Positions 6,586 through 15,121 of a stretch of DNA of 36,237 nt are shown in pieces. Source of the DNA: Candidatus Thermoflexus sinensis. GTDB taxonomy: Bacteria > Chloroflexota > Anaerolineae > Thermoflexales > Thermoflexaceae. The stretch is from positions 19,314 to 55,550 of the forward strand of contig JAEVEY010000066.1 in NCBI GenBank assembly GCA_016842045.1. The letters are read 5' to 3'. The notes beneath the pieces were generated by a model, which searched no databases, was not told the DNA's origin, and was given only the letters and a program-made list of their open reading frames with translations. The position numbers were made by a program, and so were the translations under genes. How positions within the stretch are numbered: the first letter of the stretch is position 1; every line of letters starts with the position of its first letter.

Positions 6586-7097
6586 TCCCCAGCCCATCCC
6601 CCAAACGTTTTCCCATAAAGGGGGGTGGGGCCATTTTACCTCTTCTCGCGAGTCCCGAACTGCGTAACTCCTATATCCTGTCATCTCTTGCAATGGAAGC
6701 GCCGCTCTCATTTTGGGCTACAGGTTGACGAGAGCCATCTGTCTGGTTTATGGTTGTAATGGGTTTGAGCCTGGAAAGTGGAGCACGGGCAGCCACGCGA
6801 TCTGGTGACGATAATTCTCTTCCAGCCTGTTGGGTGATCCGGCGAGGGATTGTCCTGTCTTTGCTTCTCTCTGCGATCCGAAGGGCCAGGAAGAGGGGAG
6901 CCGGAATTGCGCAGCAAACCCTGGGCGAAATTTACGTGGGATGCATACTGCTGAAGGCGACCCGCATCTCACGGAGAAACCTCCTCTCCTCGCCCGGGCG
7001 GCGTTGCCGCGGGGAGGAGGGGGTCCTCGCATCGTGTCATGCTCTCCTTATGACCCGACAGAGTGGTTACCCGAGCGCATTCAACGAGGTGAACGCC
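6586..7097. other. 512-bp intergenic region and serS leader
   Basis: No gene can be supported, although the serS frame stays open through part of it. It begins with a truncated MITE end (6615-6673). Just ahead of serS is a strong GC-rich inverted repeat at about 6981-7025 (CCTCCTCTCCTCGCCC against GCGGGGAGGAGGGGG) enclosing GCGGC-GTT-GCCGC. I could not recognise a T-box specifier stem. The long leader may carry regulation or may just be repeat debris. Confidence 0.5.
6615..6673. mobile_element. Truncated right end of the MITE-like element
   Basis: Bases 6615-6649 repeat the right arm of the 5243 element (ATAAAGGGGGGTGGGGCCAT, then TTTACCTCTTCTCGCG). After an extra 8 bp, AGTCCCGA, the terminal repeat ACTGCGTAACTCCTA follows at 6659-6673. 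The left end and both hairpins are missing, so this is a decayed or internally deleted copy 30 bp after the GTPase stop. Confidence 0.75.
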
Positions 7098-8375
7098 ATG
7101 CTGGACGTGGAACGCATCCGGCGCAATCCGGAGGAGATCCGGATCGGTCTTCAGCATCGAGGGGAATCCCCCGATCTGGTGGATCGCTTTCTGGAGCTGG
7201 ACGAGGCGTATCGGGCGGCGCTACAGGAAGTGGAACGGTTGCGGGCGGTGCGCAACCAGGTCTCCCGGGAGATCGGGAAGATGCCGCCAGGCCCGGACCG
7301 GGAAGCTCGCATCGCCGAGATGCGAGAGCTGGGGGAGCGTCTGGCCGCTGAGGAGGCGCGGCTCCGGGATCTGGAGGCGCAGCGGGAGGAGCTTTTGCTG
7401 CAGTTCCCGAACATCCCGCATCCCAGCGTCCCGGTCGGTCCGGACGAGTCCGCCAACCGGGTGGTACGGATGGAGGGGGAGCTCCCTGAATTCGATTTCA
7501 CGCCGCTCCCTCACTGGGAGCTGGGGCCTCGCCTGGGGCTGATTGATTTCGAACGGGGGGTCAAGCTCTCCGGGAGCCGCTTCTACGTGCTGTGGGGATT
7601 GGGGGCGCGTCTGGAACGGGCCCTGATCCAGTGGCTCCTGGACCTTCACACCCAGGTCCATGGCTACACGGAGGTCTATGTGCCTTTCGTGGTCAAGCGC
7701 GAGGCGCTGGTCGGTGCCGGCCAGCTGCCCAAGTTCGAGGACAACCTTTATCACGATGTGGAGGATGACATCTGGTTGGTTCCCACCGCTGAGGTCCCTC
7801 TCACCAACCTGCACCGCGATGAGATCCTGGAAGCGGATCAGTTGCCGCTTTATTACGTGGCGTATACGCCGTGCTTCCGTCGGGAGCGGATGTCCGCCGG
7901 CCGGGATGTGCGGGGGATCAAGCGTGGGCATCAATTCGATAAGGTGGAGCTGTATAAGTTCACCACGCCGGAAACCTCTTACCTGGAGCTGGAGAAGATG
8001 GTGGAGGACGTGGTGGACACCTGTCGGCGTCTGGGGTTGCCGACCCGCGTGGTGGAGATCTGCACGGGGGATCTGGGGTTCGCGGCGGCGAAAACCTACG
8101 ATGTGGAAGTTTATGCGGCTGGTTGCGGGGAGTGGCTGGAGGTGAGCTCGGTGAGCAATACCGAGGACTTCCAGGCCCGGCGGGCGAATCTGCGCTACCG
8201 GCCTCGCCCGGGCGCGCGCCCGCGTTATGTGCACACCCTCAACGGCTCCGGCCTGGGCCTTCCCCGCACGGTGATCGCGATCCTGGAGAATTATCAGCAA
8301 CGGGACGGTAGCATTGTCGTCCCTGAAGCCCTACGCCCATATATGGGCGTGGAGGTCCTGCGCGGTCCGCGGTGA
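7098..8375 (+). CDS. serS: Seryl-tRNA synthetase
   Basis: A 425-residue class II aminoacyl-tRNA synthetase that charges tRNA-Ser in the cytoplasm; the length matches bacterial SerRS. Residues 1-110 form the N-terminal tRNA-binding arm: [19 protein letters not shown], then a long Arg/Glu-rich coiled coil. The catalytic core has [10 protein letters not shown], motif 2 [20 protein letters not shown], and motif 3 near the C-terminus ([14 protein letters not shown]). The frame is open further upstream, but homology starts at this ATG and GAGGTG lies 6 bp before it. A weakly conserved leader of over 400 nt separates it from the GTPase gene. Confidence 0.96.
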   Translation: MLDVERIRRNPEEIRIGLQHRGESPDLVDRFLELDEAYRAALQEVERLRAVRNQVSREIGKMPPGPDREARIAEMRELGERLAAEEARLRDLEAQREELLLQFPNIPHPSVPVGPDESANRVVRMEGELPEFDFTPLPHWELGPRLGLIDFERGVKLSGSRFYVLWGLGARLERALIQWLLDLHTQVHGYTEVYVPFVVKREALVGAGQLPKFEDNLYHDVEDDIWLVPTAEVPLTNLHRDEILEADQLPLYYVAYTPCFRRERMSAGRDVRGIKRGHQFDKVELYKFTTPETSYLELEKMVEDVVDTCRRLGLPTRVVEICTGDLGFAAAKTYDVEVYAAGCGEWLEVSSVSNTEDFQARRANLRYRPRPGARPRYVHTLNGSGLGLPRTVIAILENYQQRDGSIVVPEALRPYMGVEVLRGPR

Positions 8376-8521
8376 AGGGAGGGGCGACGGCGGGGTTGCT
8401 TTTGCAATGCTGGGCTTATGAACCGGCTCTTCAAAAGGTGCGCTCCCGGCGTGCTGATTTCAGACGCCGGGGTGCGGCGGCGAGCTCCTCCGGGCTCGAC
8501 CCATCGATCAAGGACGTGGAC

Positions 8522-9706
8522 ATGGAATCCCTGGAAGCCCGCTGGCGCCGGCTTCGAGGAAGCCGCTTTGATCGAACGGAATCCCCCCATTCGCAGGGAG
8601 GCGGGGTTCGCCTGTGGGAGGAATCCCTGCCGCTGTTCACATGGCATGGGGATCTCCCACTGGAGGCCTGGCGGACAGCCCCGCGGGGAGCAGTGGCGAC
8701 TCTCGCCGGCCATCCGGATTGGCTGGACATCCCACCGCAGGGAGTGCTCTTCCTGGATACGGAGACCACGGGGCTGGTGGGCGGTGCCGGGACGCTGATC
8801 TTCCTCATCGGCTTCGCCCGGATGGAGGGTGAAGCCCTGGTGTTCCGCCAGCTCTTCCTCGCCGATCCGGCGGCCGAGCCGGCTTTCTGGCAGGCCTTCC
8901 TCGCTCTGACTCATGGAGTGCAGGGGCTGGTGACGTTCAATGGGCGGGGCTTTGATCTCCCCCTGATCGAGATGCGCCTGGCCATTCACCGGCTCCGCTG
9001 GCCCGGCCTGGATGTTCCCCACTGGGATCTTCTGCCCACCGCCCGCCGCCTCTGGCGGCGCCGCCTTCCCTCGCGGGCGCTGACCGCTCTGGAGGAGGCG
9101 GTGCTGGGGCTGGAACGTTCCCCCGACGATGTGCCCGGCTACGAGATCCCTTCCCGTTACTGGTCTTACCTGCAAACCCGAAGCCTGAATTCGCTGGAAG
9201 GGGTGTTCGCGCACAACCGCCAGGATGTGCTCTCCATGGTGATCCTGGCTGCCCGGCTGGCCCATCTGTTCGAGACCCCGGAGATGGATCCTGCGGTCCA
9301 GGGTTGGGATTGGGTGCAGCTGGGCCGGTGGTATCAGGATAGCGGCCGGTGGGAGGCAGCGGAGCGAGCCTTCCGCCGGGCGCTGGAGGAGGGAGGGGAA
9401 GACCGGGAGCTGCGCCGGGCGGCGTGGCATGCCCTGGGGACCCTGTTACGCCGGATGGGGCGTCTGGAGGAGGCGGCGCAGATCTGGCGGGAATGGGCGA
9501 TGGAGGTCCCGGACGAGGTGCTGCCAGCGGCCCGGCTGGCCCGTTACTATGAGCGCACCCGGCGGGATCCGTTCGAGGCCCGTCGCTGGGCCCAGATCGC
9601 CCTGGAGCGGATCGAGCTTCAGGCCAACCCGGAGCGCTGGTGGAGCCTGCGGGAGAGCCTGGCGCGCCGGATCGCCCGCCTGGGCAATGCCCTGTGGGCC
9701 GAGTAA
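8522..9706 (+). CDS. RNase H-fold exonuclease-like protein (YprB-type) with TPR repeats
   Basis: A 394-residue protein. Residues about 65-245 form a DEDD-type 3'-5' exonuclease-like domain with LDTETTG (D79, E81), FNGRGFDLP (D145) and HNRQDVLS (H231, D235), the residues that bind two metals. Residues about 255-390 hold TPR-like helices (GRWYQDSGRWEAAERAFRRA, LGTLLRRMGRLEEAAQIW). This resembles the YprB ribonuclease-H-like family, whose substrate is not established. ATG 8522 is preferred over the upstream open stretch because the residues before it look random and AGGA lies 7 bp upstream; the upstream GTG at 8372 would overlap the serS stop. Confidence 0.82.
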   Translation: MESLEARWRRLRGSRFDRTESPHSQGGGVRLWEESLPLFTWHGDLPLEAWRTAPRGAVATLAGHPDWLDIPPQGVLFLDTETTGLVGGAGTLIFLIGFARMEGEALVFRQLFLADPAAEPAFWQAFLALTHGVQGLVTFNGRGFDLPLIEMRLAIHRLRWPGLDVPHWDLLPTARRLWRRRLPSRALTALEEAVLGLERSPDDVPGYEIPSRYWSYLQTRSLNSLEGVFAHNRQDVLSMVILAARLAHLFETPEMDPAVQGWDWVQLGRWYQDSGRWEAAERAFRRALEEGGEDRELRRAAWHALGTLLRRMGRLEEAAQIWREWAMEVPDEVLPAARLARYYERTRRDPFEARRWAQIALERIELQANPERWWSLRESLARRIARLGNALWAE

Positions 9707-9732
9707 AGCCCTTCCTCGAGGCGAAATGGACG

Positions 9733-10599
9733 ATGAGCCCTCATGGCCTGACGACGGAAGATCTGGCGACCATCGCGCTGGATCTGGTGGGATGGTCGGA
9801 GCTGCCACTGGATTCAGCGATCTATGTGCCCGGGCAGGGGATCCGGCGGGTGCTGGTGGGCATCGACATCGGGACTGCGGAGCTGCTCCTGGCCCGGCAG
9901 CTGGGCTGCGACGCGGTGGTCGCTCATCATCCGGTTGGAATGCGTCACCGGATGGCCCCGGTCTACCGTCGCCACGTGGAGTTGATGATGGCACACGGGA
10001 TCCCCCGGGAGGCAGCGGAGGCGGCGATTCGAGAACGGATCGAGGAACTGGAGACTGCTGGCCATGCAGACAATTATGATCACGTGGTCTCCGTGGCGCG
10101 CCTGCTGAACATCCCCTTCCTGAATCTGCATGCCCCATGCGATGAAGCCGGCCGTCGGATCCTGCAAGGGATCATCAATGAGACCCTCGCGCGCAATCCC
10201 CGTGTTAGCCTTCGGGAAATCGCGGAGGCGCTGGGGCAGCTCTCCGAGTTTCAGGAAGCGGAGACGTCCATCCGGATCGCGCTGGGGGAGCCGGATGCCC
10301 CGGCCGGGAAGGTGGCGATGGTCCATGGCGCCCTGACCAACGGCGGCTACGCGGTGGCCCGGACTTACTTCGACCACGGGATCGACACCGTGGTCTATAT
10401 TCACATTGCGCCAGGCGAGCTGGCGCGGTTGCGTCGGGAAGGGCGGGGACAGCTGTTGATCACCGGTCACATCGCCAGCGACAGCGTGGGGATCAACCCG
10501 TGGATCGCGGAGCTGGAGGCACGGGGGGTCGAGGTGATCCGCATCAGCGGGATCCTCGGGCGGTTTGATCCCGCGAATCGCCGATTTCTTAAATCGTAG
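9733..10599 (+). CDS. NIF3/DUF34 family dinuclear-metal protein
   Basis: A 288-residue protein of the NIF3-like family, often annotated 'GTP cyclohydrolase I type 2 homolog'. Metal-binding signatures are visible: AVVAHHPVGM with H65 and H66, the Asp of VGIDIGTAE, and the C-terminal GHIASDSVGINPWIAE whose His and Glu complete a two-metal site. Members form toroidal hexamers; a role in metal or nucleotide homeostasis is proposed but unsettled. ATG 9733 starts just after the previous stop, with GAGG 11 bp upstream. Its TAG stop lies inside the palindrome shared with the convergent HIT gene. Confidence 0.88.
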   Translation: MSPHGLTTEDLATIALDLVGWSELPLDSAIYVPGQGIRRVLVGIDIGTAELLLARQLGCDAVVAHHPVGMRHRMAPVYRRHVELMMAHGIPREAAEAAIRERIEELETAGHADNYDHVVSVARLLNIPFLNLHAPCDEAGRRILQGIINETLARNPRVSLREIAEALGQLSEFQEAETSIRIALGEPDAPAGKVAMVHGALTNGGYAVARTYFDHGIDTVVYIHIAPGELARLRREGRGQLLITGHIASDSVGINPWIAELEARGVEVIRISGILGRFDPANRRFLKS

Positions 10600-10624
10600 G
10601 GCAACTGCTCGCAGTTGCCCTACG
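10595..10624. repeat. 30-bp palindrome, GTAGGRCAACTGC family, copy 1
   Basis: Perfect 14-bp arms (CGTAGGGCAACTGC / GCAGTTGCCCTACG) around TC. It contains the stop codons of both convergent genes (TAG at 10597-10599 and, on the other strand, TAG at 10620-10622). It may act as a bidirectional stem-loop at the transcript ends, though no T-tract follows. Related copies are at 13898 and 27508. Confidence 0.75.
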
Positions 10625-11039
10625 AAAGGCGAGCGATCGCCTCACGCAGCTTTCGGGCGACCTCCGCCATCTCAGCCTCGCTGGCGTAACGTTGCCGGGG
10701 CCAGAAAAAGCCCCGCAATCCATCTCCTTTCCGCCGGGGGACGACGTGGATGTGCAGGTGGGGCACACTCTGGCTCACCCGGTTGTTGATGGCTACGAAG
10801 GATCCCTCCGCCCCCAGCCCGAGTTCCATCGCCCGGGCCAGGAGGCGCGCGTTCCGGAACAGCGGCCCCACCAGCTCCGGGGGCAGATCCATCAGGGTCT
10901 CATAGTGCTCTCGGGGGACGAGCAGACAATGCCCCGGGAACAGGGGACGATGGTCCAGGAAGGCGACCGAGATCTCATCCTCCAGCACGATGCAAGCGGA
11001 GGCCTCGCCGCGAAGGATGCGACAGAAGGCGCAGGTCAT
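10620..11039 (-). CDS. HIT-family hydrolase (histidine triad)
   Basis: A 139-residue histidine-triad protein. The catalytic triad is HLHIHVVPR (H94, H96, H98). An N-terminal CAFC pair (C3, C6) is the zinc-type pattern of many Hint/HIT proteins. The fold hydrolyses phosphoramidates or dinucleotides such as AMP-lysine; the actual substrate is unknown. ATG 11039 is chosen, with GGGGGA upstream; a TTG two codons earlier is the alternative. It lies downstream of the GlcE-like gene in the same direction, 36 bp after its stop. Confidence 0.9.
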   Translation of the reverse strand: MTCAFCRILRGEASACIVLEDEISVAFLDHRPLFPGHCLLVPREHYETLMDLPPELVGPLFRNARLLARAMELGLGAEGSFVAINNRVSQSVPHLHIHVVPRRKGDGLRGFFWPRQRYASEAEMAEVARKLREAIARLS

Positions 11040-11075
11040 CCTCAATCCCCCACAGGGTATGGATGGACCTTGCCC

Positions 11076-12341
11076 TTATGCCCACCCCAGGCGCCCGGGG
11101 TTCAGCCGGCCCTCCGGGTCGAGCTGGGCTTTGATTCGCCGCATCACCTCGACCTCCGGCCGGAGCGGGGCCCACAGGCCCAGGGTCCGCTTTGCTGATT
11201 CCAGACCGCCCAGGATCGTGAAGTGCCCGCCCTGGGCAAGGGTGAAGGAACGAAGCTCGCCTGCCCATCGGAGGAGCGTCTCCATCGGCCCGCGACCCTC
11301 CGCGTAGATCAGGCCCAGCGTCCCGTGGGCTCGCCAGATGACCGGGATCTCTTCCGTGGATTCCAGCGCCGCGGCGCATGCCGTTAGCTGGGAGGGCAAC
11401 AGCCCCAGGCGCACGCCCAGCGCCTCCGTGGGCGCTGGGGTGGGAAGGATCGCAACGGAGGCCATGCGGGCCCACAGGGCCGATGCGGTTTCCTCGGGCA
11501 GGCGGTCTTTCCCCCGGGCCTCGGAGGCCGCCGCTACGGCGTCCCGTCCGATGCGCTCCACCTGCGCCGGCCATCCCCCCGCGCGCACCACCACCCAGAT
11601 CCGCGCCCCGGGATCTTCCGGGAGCTCCAGGGTCCCCCGCAGCGTCTCCCACGCCCGCGCGTTCAGGACCTCCACCGCCAGGGGGAATCCGGGGTGGCGA
11701 AGCATGCTCAGGGTCAGTGGAAGCGCGTCCTCCGCCCGGGAGAAGCTGAACGCCCATGTTGCCTCCGCCTTCGGGCGCGGCCACAGTTTAAAGGATGCTT
11801 CCACGATCACCCCCAGGGTCCCCAGCGCGCCGTGGAATAGCTTCGGGAGATCGTATCCGGCCACATTCTTGACCACCTCGCCTCCACCCTGGATAAGCGT
11901 CCCATCGGCCAGGGCAACCCGGAGCCCGATCAGCAAGTCCCGCGCCGAGCCGTAGCGGGCCCGCAGTGGCCCGCTCAGGCCCGTCGCCAGGATCCCTCCG
12001 ATCGTCGCCTGATCCCCAAAGGGAGGATCGAGCGGGAGCCACTGGTCGTGTTCGGCCAGCATGGCGTTCAGATCGGCGAGGCGGATTCCCGCTTCCACCC
12101 GGATGGTGAGGTTGGCCGGGCGGTGGCGTAACACGCGGGAGAGGCGGGTGAGATCCAGAGCGAGGTCGTAACGGGCCGGCGCGTAGCCGATGCTCTGATG
12201 CGCGCCGCTCCCCCATGGCACCACCGCCCATCCGGAGCGGGCAGCCTCCCGCAGGGCCTCGGCGACCTCCTCGGCGGTCTGCGGTTGCCGCACTGCGCGA
12301 GGAACGCTGCCGTTTAATCGATAACGGTCGATCAAATCCAC
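11076..12341 (-). CDS. glcE: GlcE-like FAD-binding oxidase subunit
   Basis: A 421-residue protein with the PCMH-type FAD domain: WAVVPWGSGAHQSIG, DQATIGGILATGLSGP, and EVVKNVAGYDLPKLFHGALG, a run typical of glycolate oxidase subunit GlcE. In E. coli GlcD, GlcE and GlcF together oxidise glycolate at the membrane. I place the start at GTG 12341, with GGAGG 5 nt upstream, giving a 10-bp overlap (GTGGATTTGA) with the upstream GlcD-like gene and hence translational coupling. The frame is open further upstream, but only within the GlcD coding region. No GlcF-type iron-sulfur subunit is present in the window. Confidence 0.87.
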   Translation of the reverse strand: MDLIDRYRLNGSVPRAVRQPQTAEEVAEALREAARSGWAVVPWGSGAHQSIGYAPARYDLALDLTRLSRVLRHRPANLTIRVEAGIRLADLNAMLAEHDQWLPLDPPFGDQATIGGILATGLSGPLRARYGSARDLLIGLRVALADGTLIQGGGEVVKNVAGYDLPKLFHGALGTLGVIVEASFKLWPRPKAEATWAFSFSRAEDALPLTLSMLRHPGFPLAVEVLNARAWETLRGTLELPEDPGARIWVVVRAGGWPAQVERIGRDAVAAASEARGKDRLPEETASALWARMASVAILPTPAPTEALGVRLGLLPSQLTACAAALESTEEIPVIWRAHGTLGLIYAEGRGPMETLLRWAGELRSFTLAQGGHFTILGGLESAKRTLGLWAPLRPEVEVMRRIKAQLDPEGRLNPGRLGWA

Positions 12342-13819
12342 AATTCCTCCTCGGCATCTGTAGGAGCGGGTGTGATGCGGTAACGAATGGGCTTCTCCAT
12401 GCGGGCCTTGCGGCGGCTCCATGTTTCCAGGCACATCCTGGTGGAAGGGAACATCTTGCAGGGATTGAGGCGGTTCTCCGGGTTGAAGGCCGCCTTGATC
12501 CGCGCCATCACCTCGAGGTCCACCGGCGAGAAGAGCAGGGGCATCAGATCCCGCTTCTCCAGCCCGATCCCGTGCTCCCCGGTCAGGGTGCCGCCGGCCT
12601 CCACGCAGGCCCGGATGATCTCCGCTCCGGCCTCCACAGCCCGTCGGGTGAGCTCTGGATCCCGTTCATCGAAAAGGATCAATGGATGAAGGTTTCCATC
12701 TCCAGCGTGGAAGACGTTGGCGATCGTGAGGCCGTAGCGCCGCCCGATCTCCTGGATCTGGCGGAGGACCCGTGGCAGCTGATCCCGCGGCACCACCCCA
12801 TCCTGAACCAGGTAGCTGGGGGCCAGGCGGCCCATGGCCCCGAAGGCTCCCTTGCGGCCGGACCACAGGCGCTCCCGCTCGGCGGGGTCCGTCGCGATCC
12901 GAACCTCCCGGGCATCGAAGTGCTCGCAGATGCGAGCGATATGGCGGGCAAGGTCCTCCAGGCCCTCCGGCAGCCCCTCGACATCGATCAGCAGGACGGC
13001 CCCGGCATCCATGGGGTAGCCGCAGCGTTTGGCGCTTTCCACCGCCTGGATCGCCGTGTGGTCCATCATCTCGATGGCCCCCGGAATGGTGCCGTCGGCG
13101 ATGATGGCGGACACTGCCTCGCTGGCCTGATCCACGGTGTCGAAGACCGCCAGCAGGGTCACCACCGCCTCGGGCATGGGCATCAGACGGAGGACGGCTT
13201 TCGTGACAATCCCCAGCGTGCCTTCTGAGCCGACGATCAGCCCGGTGAGGTCATAGCCCGGCCAATCGCAGGCAGCGCCGCCGACCTCGATGACCTCACC
13301 GTCGGGCAGCACCACCTCTAAGCCCAGCACGTGGTTGGTGGTTACCCCATAAGCCAGGCAATGGGGGCCGCCTGAGTTCTCCGCGATATTGCCGCCGATG
13401 GTGCAGGCCTTCTGGCTGGAGGGATCGGGCGCAAAATACAGGCCGTGGGCGGCGGCAGCCTGGGAGACGGCGATGTTTACCACGCCGGGTTGCACCACGG
13501 CCCGCAGGTTCACCGGGTCGATCTCCAGGATGCGGCGCATCCGGGTGGTGACGATCATCAGGCCTCCCTGGTCGGCCACCGCGCCGCCGCTCAACCCGGT
13601 CCCGGCGCCCCGCACCACAACAGGCAGCCCGTAACGGTTCGCGATCCGAACGGCAGCCACCACTTCCTCAGTGGAAGTGGGGAGAACTACGAAATCGGGG
13701 CGTCCCTTATCGATGGAGGCGTCGTATTCGTAGAGGAGGAGGTGGTGATCTTCCCAGAGCACCCCGCGGGGTCCAAAGACTTCCAGCAGCTCCTGGAGAG
13801 CTTGTGCTCGCTTCACCAC
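12332..13819 (-). CDS. glcD: GlcD-like FAD-linked oxidase
   Basis: A 495-residue protein of the GlcD / D-lactate dehydrogenase flavoprotein family. FAD-binding motifs are VVRGAGTGLSGGA, CTIGGNIAENSGG, and GLIVGSEGTLGIVT; the C-terminal FAD-linked oxidase domain has NVFHAGDGNLHP and TLTGEHGIGLEKR. It oxidises an alpha-hydroxy acid such as glycolate or D-lactate, passing electrons to a partner. After the usual family end (NRLNPCKMFP) it has about 35 further residues, rich in Arg and Pro. The start is a GTG preceded by AAAGGGGGC. It is the first gene of a leftward unit with glcE and the HIT gene, divergent from the 13951 flavoenzyme. Confidence 0.9.
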   Translation of the reverse strand: MVKRAQALQELLEVFGPRGVLWEDHHLLLYEYDASIDKGRPDFVVLPTSTEEVVAAVRIANRYGLPVVVRGAGTGLSGGAVADQGGLMIVTTRMRRILEIDPVNLRAVVQPGVVNIAVSQAAAAHGLYFAPDPSSQKACTIGGNIAENSGGPHCLAYGVTTNHVLGLEVVLPDGEVIEVGGAACDWPGYDLTGLIVGSEGTLGIVTKAVLRLMPMPEAVVTLLAVFDTVDQASEAVSAIIADGTIPGAIEMMDHTAIQAVESAKRCGYPMDAGAVLLIDVEGLPEGLEDLARHIARICEHFDAREVRIATDPAERERLWSGRKGAFGAMGRLAPSYLVQDGVVPRDQLPRVLRQIQEIGRRYGLTIANVFHAGDGNLHPLILFDERDPELTRRAVEAGAEIIRACVEAGGTLTGEHGIGLEKRDLMPLLFSPVDLEVMARIKAAFNPENRLNPCKMFPSTRMCLETWSRRKARMEKPIRYRITPAPTDAEEELWI

Positions 13820-13897
13820 GCCCCCTTTCGGATTCGGAATGGAGGCATAATTTCGTCAGGTCTCTACCACTATCATAAATCATAACGCAAGCGGTTA

Positions 13898-13925
13898 GTA
13901 GGACAACTGCAAGCAGTTGTCCCAC
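13898..13925. repeat. Palindrome, GTAGGRCAACTGC family, copy 2
   Basis: GTAGGACAACTGC and GCAGTTGTCCCAC form 13-bp arms (one mismatch) around AA. It lies between the divergent glcD-like and sarcosine-oxidase-like genes, 25 bp before the ATG at 13951, so it falls in the latter's untranslated leader or promoter. Confidence 0.7.
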
Positions 13926-13950
13926 CATTCCAGGGAGAGGAGGATCCAGG

Positions 13951-15063
13951 ATGACGTTTTCTGTGATCGTGGCCGGATTAGGAGCGATGGGAAGCGCGGT
14001 GGCCTTCCACCTCGCCCGCCGGGGCGTTCGGGTCATTGGCCTGGATCGGTTTGCGCCCCCGCATCCCTTCGGGTCCTCCCATGGGGAGTCCCGGATTATC
14101 CGGGAGGCCTACTTTGAGCACCCCGCGTATGTGCCGCTGGTCCAGCGTGCCTATAGATTGTGGCAGGAGCTGGAGGTTCTCACGGGGGAATCGCTCTTGC
14201 GGATCACCGGCGGGGTGTTGCTGGGCGCGCCGGAGAGCAAGATCATCACCGGCGCTCTGTGCAGCGCTCAGATCCATGGCCTGGCCCACGAGGTCCTGAC
14301 CGCATCCGAGGTGAGGAAGCGGTTTCCGGCGCTGCAGCCACCGGAGACGTTCATCGCCGTCTATGAGCCGCGGGCGGGTGTCCTCCGGCCGGAAGCTTGT
14401 GTGGCGGCCCATCTGCGGATGGCGGCGCGATACGGCACCGTCCTGCATTTCGAGGAGCCGGTGCGGGAGTGGCGAGCCGGTGAGGATGGCGTGGAGGTCA
14501 TTACGGAGCGCGGACGCTATTCCGCTGACCGGATGGTGTGGTGCCTCGGGGCGTGGCTGCCCGCCTGGCTGCCTGCGGCCCCCCTCTGGGTGGAGCGCCA
14601 GGTGATGTTCTGGTTTCGCCCGGCCCGGGATGCGGAAAATTTCGCGCCCGGTCGCTGCCCCATCTACATCGTGGAGTTCGCCCCGGAGCGCTCCTTCTAT
14701 GGATTCCCGGATTTGGGAGCGGGGGTGAAAGTGGCTCGTCATCATGGTGGGGAGCCCTGTGCTCCGGAGACCGTGCGGCGCGTTGTTGGGGAAGAGGAGG
14801 TCGAGGCCATGCGCGGCTTATTGCCGCGCTTCCTGCCCGGGCTGAGCGGTCCGCTCATGCGAACAGAGGTATGTTTGTACACCAACACCCCGGACGGTCA
14901 CTTCCTCCTGGACCGCCATCCGGAACATCCCCAGGTGTTTGTGGTCAGCCCATGCTCCGGGCACGGCTTCAAGTTCTCCAGCGCCATTGGCGAGCTGGTC
15001 GCGGAGGCCATACGGAATGACGCGATCCAGTATGAGCGGAGGTTGTTCGGGTGGCGGTGGTGA
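13951..15063 (+). CDS. Monomeric sarcosine oxidase / N-methyltryptophan oxidase-like flavoenzyme
   Basis: A 370-residue DAO-family flavoprotein, close to the usual length of MSOX/SolA (about 370-390). The FAD loop is GLGAMG at 9-14. MSOX active-site counterparts are present: H44 and R48 in GSSHGESRIIREAY, K260 in GAGVKVARHH (the oxygen-activating lysine), and C308 in EVCLYTNTPDGHF, the position of covalent FAD attachment. SGHGFKFSSAIGE closes the fold. Such enzymes oxidise N-methyl amino acids to the amino acid, formaldehyde and peroxide; the true substrate is unknown. An AGGAGG site precedes the ATG. The next gene, an ABC permease, starts 58 bp later. Confidence 0.9.
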   Translation: MTFSVIVAGLGAMGSAVAFHLARRGVRVIGLDRFAPPHPFGSSHGESRIIREAYFEHPAYVPLVQRAYRLWQELEVLTGESLLRITGGVLLGAPESKIITGALCSAQIHGLAHEVLTASEVRKRFPALQPPETFIAVYEPRAGVLRPEACVAAHLRMAARYGTVLHFEEPVREWRAGEDGVEVITERGRYSADRMVWCLGAWLPAWLPAAPLWVERQVMFWFRPARDAENFAPGRCPIYIVEFAPERSFYGFPDLGAGVKVARHHGGEPCAPETVRRVVGEEEVEAMRGLLPRFLPGLSGPLMRTEVCLYTNTPDGHFLLDRHPEHPQVFVVSPCSGHGFKFSSAIGELVAEAIRNDAIQYERRLFGWRW

Positions 15064-15121
15064 GATACATTCCTCAGTTGAGGAGGGCTCACGCTCACTC
15101 GCCAGAGAGAATGTGAGAGCG

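Noticed and set aside
6981-7025. T-box riboswitch ahead of serS
   Set aside because: The T-box-like string is 3 nt too long, the first UGG is CGG, and no specifier loop or AGTA bulge could be found.
6750-7097. A 116-residue N-terminal extension of SerRS
   Set aside because: The extension shows no SerRS similarity, covers a repeat-rich leader, and the ATG at 7098 has a proper ribosome binding site at the family's usual start.
8294-9430. A 378-residue minus-strand open frame opposite the exonuclease gene
   Set aside because: No recognisable motif and biased composition; the plus-strand gene has intact DEDD residues.
10595-10624. Classical rho-independent terminator
   Set aside because: The stem is perfect, but no run of T follows on either strand and related copies occur in non-terminator positions, so it is listed as a repeat.
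12215-13228. A 337-residue plus-strand open frame inside the glcD region
   Set aside because: It is antisense to a clear GlcD homologue and has no domain signature.
15064-15121. TPP riboswitch ahead of the ThiP-like permease
   Set aside because: The 58-bp gap is too short and lacks the CTGAGA core.
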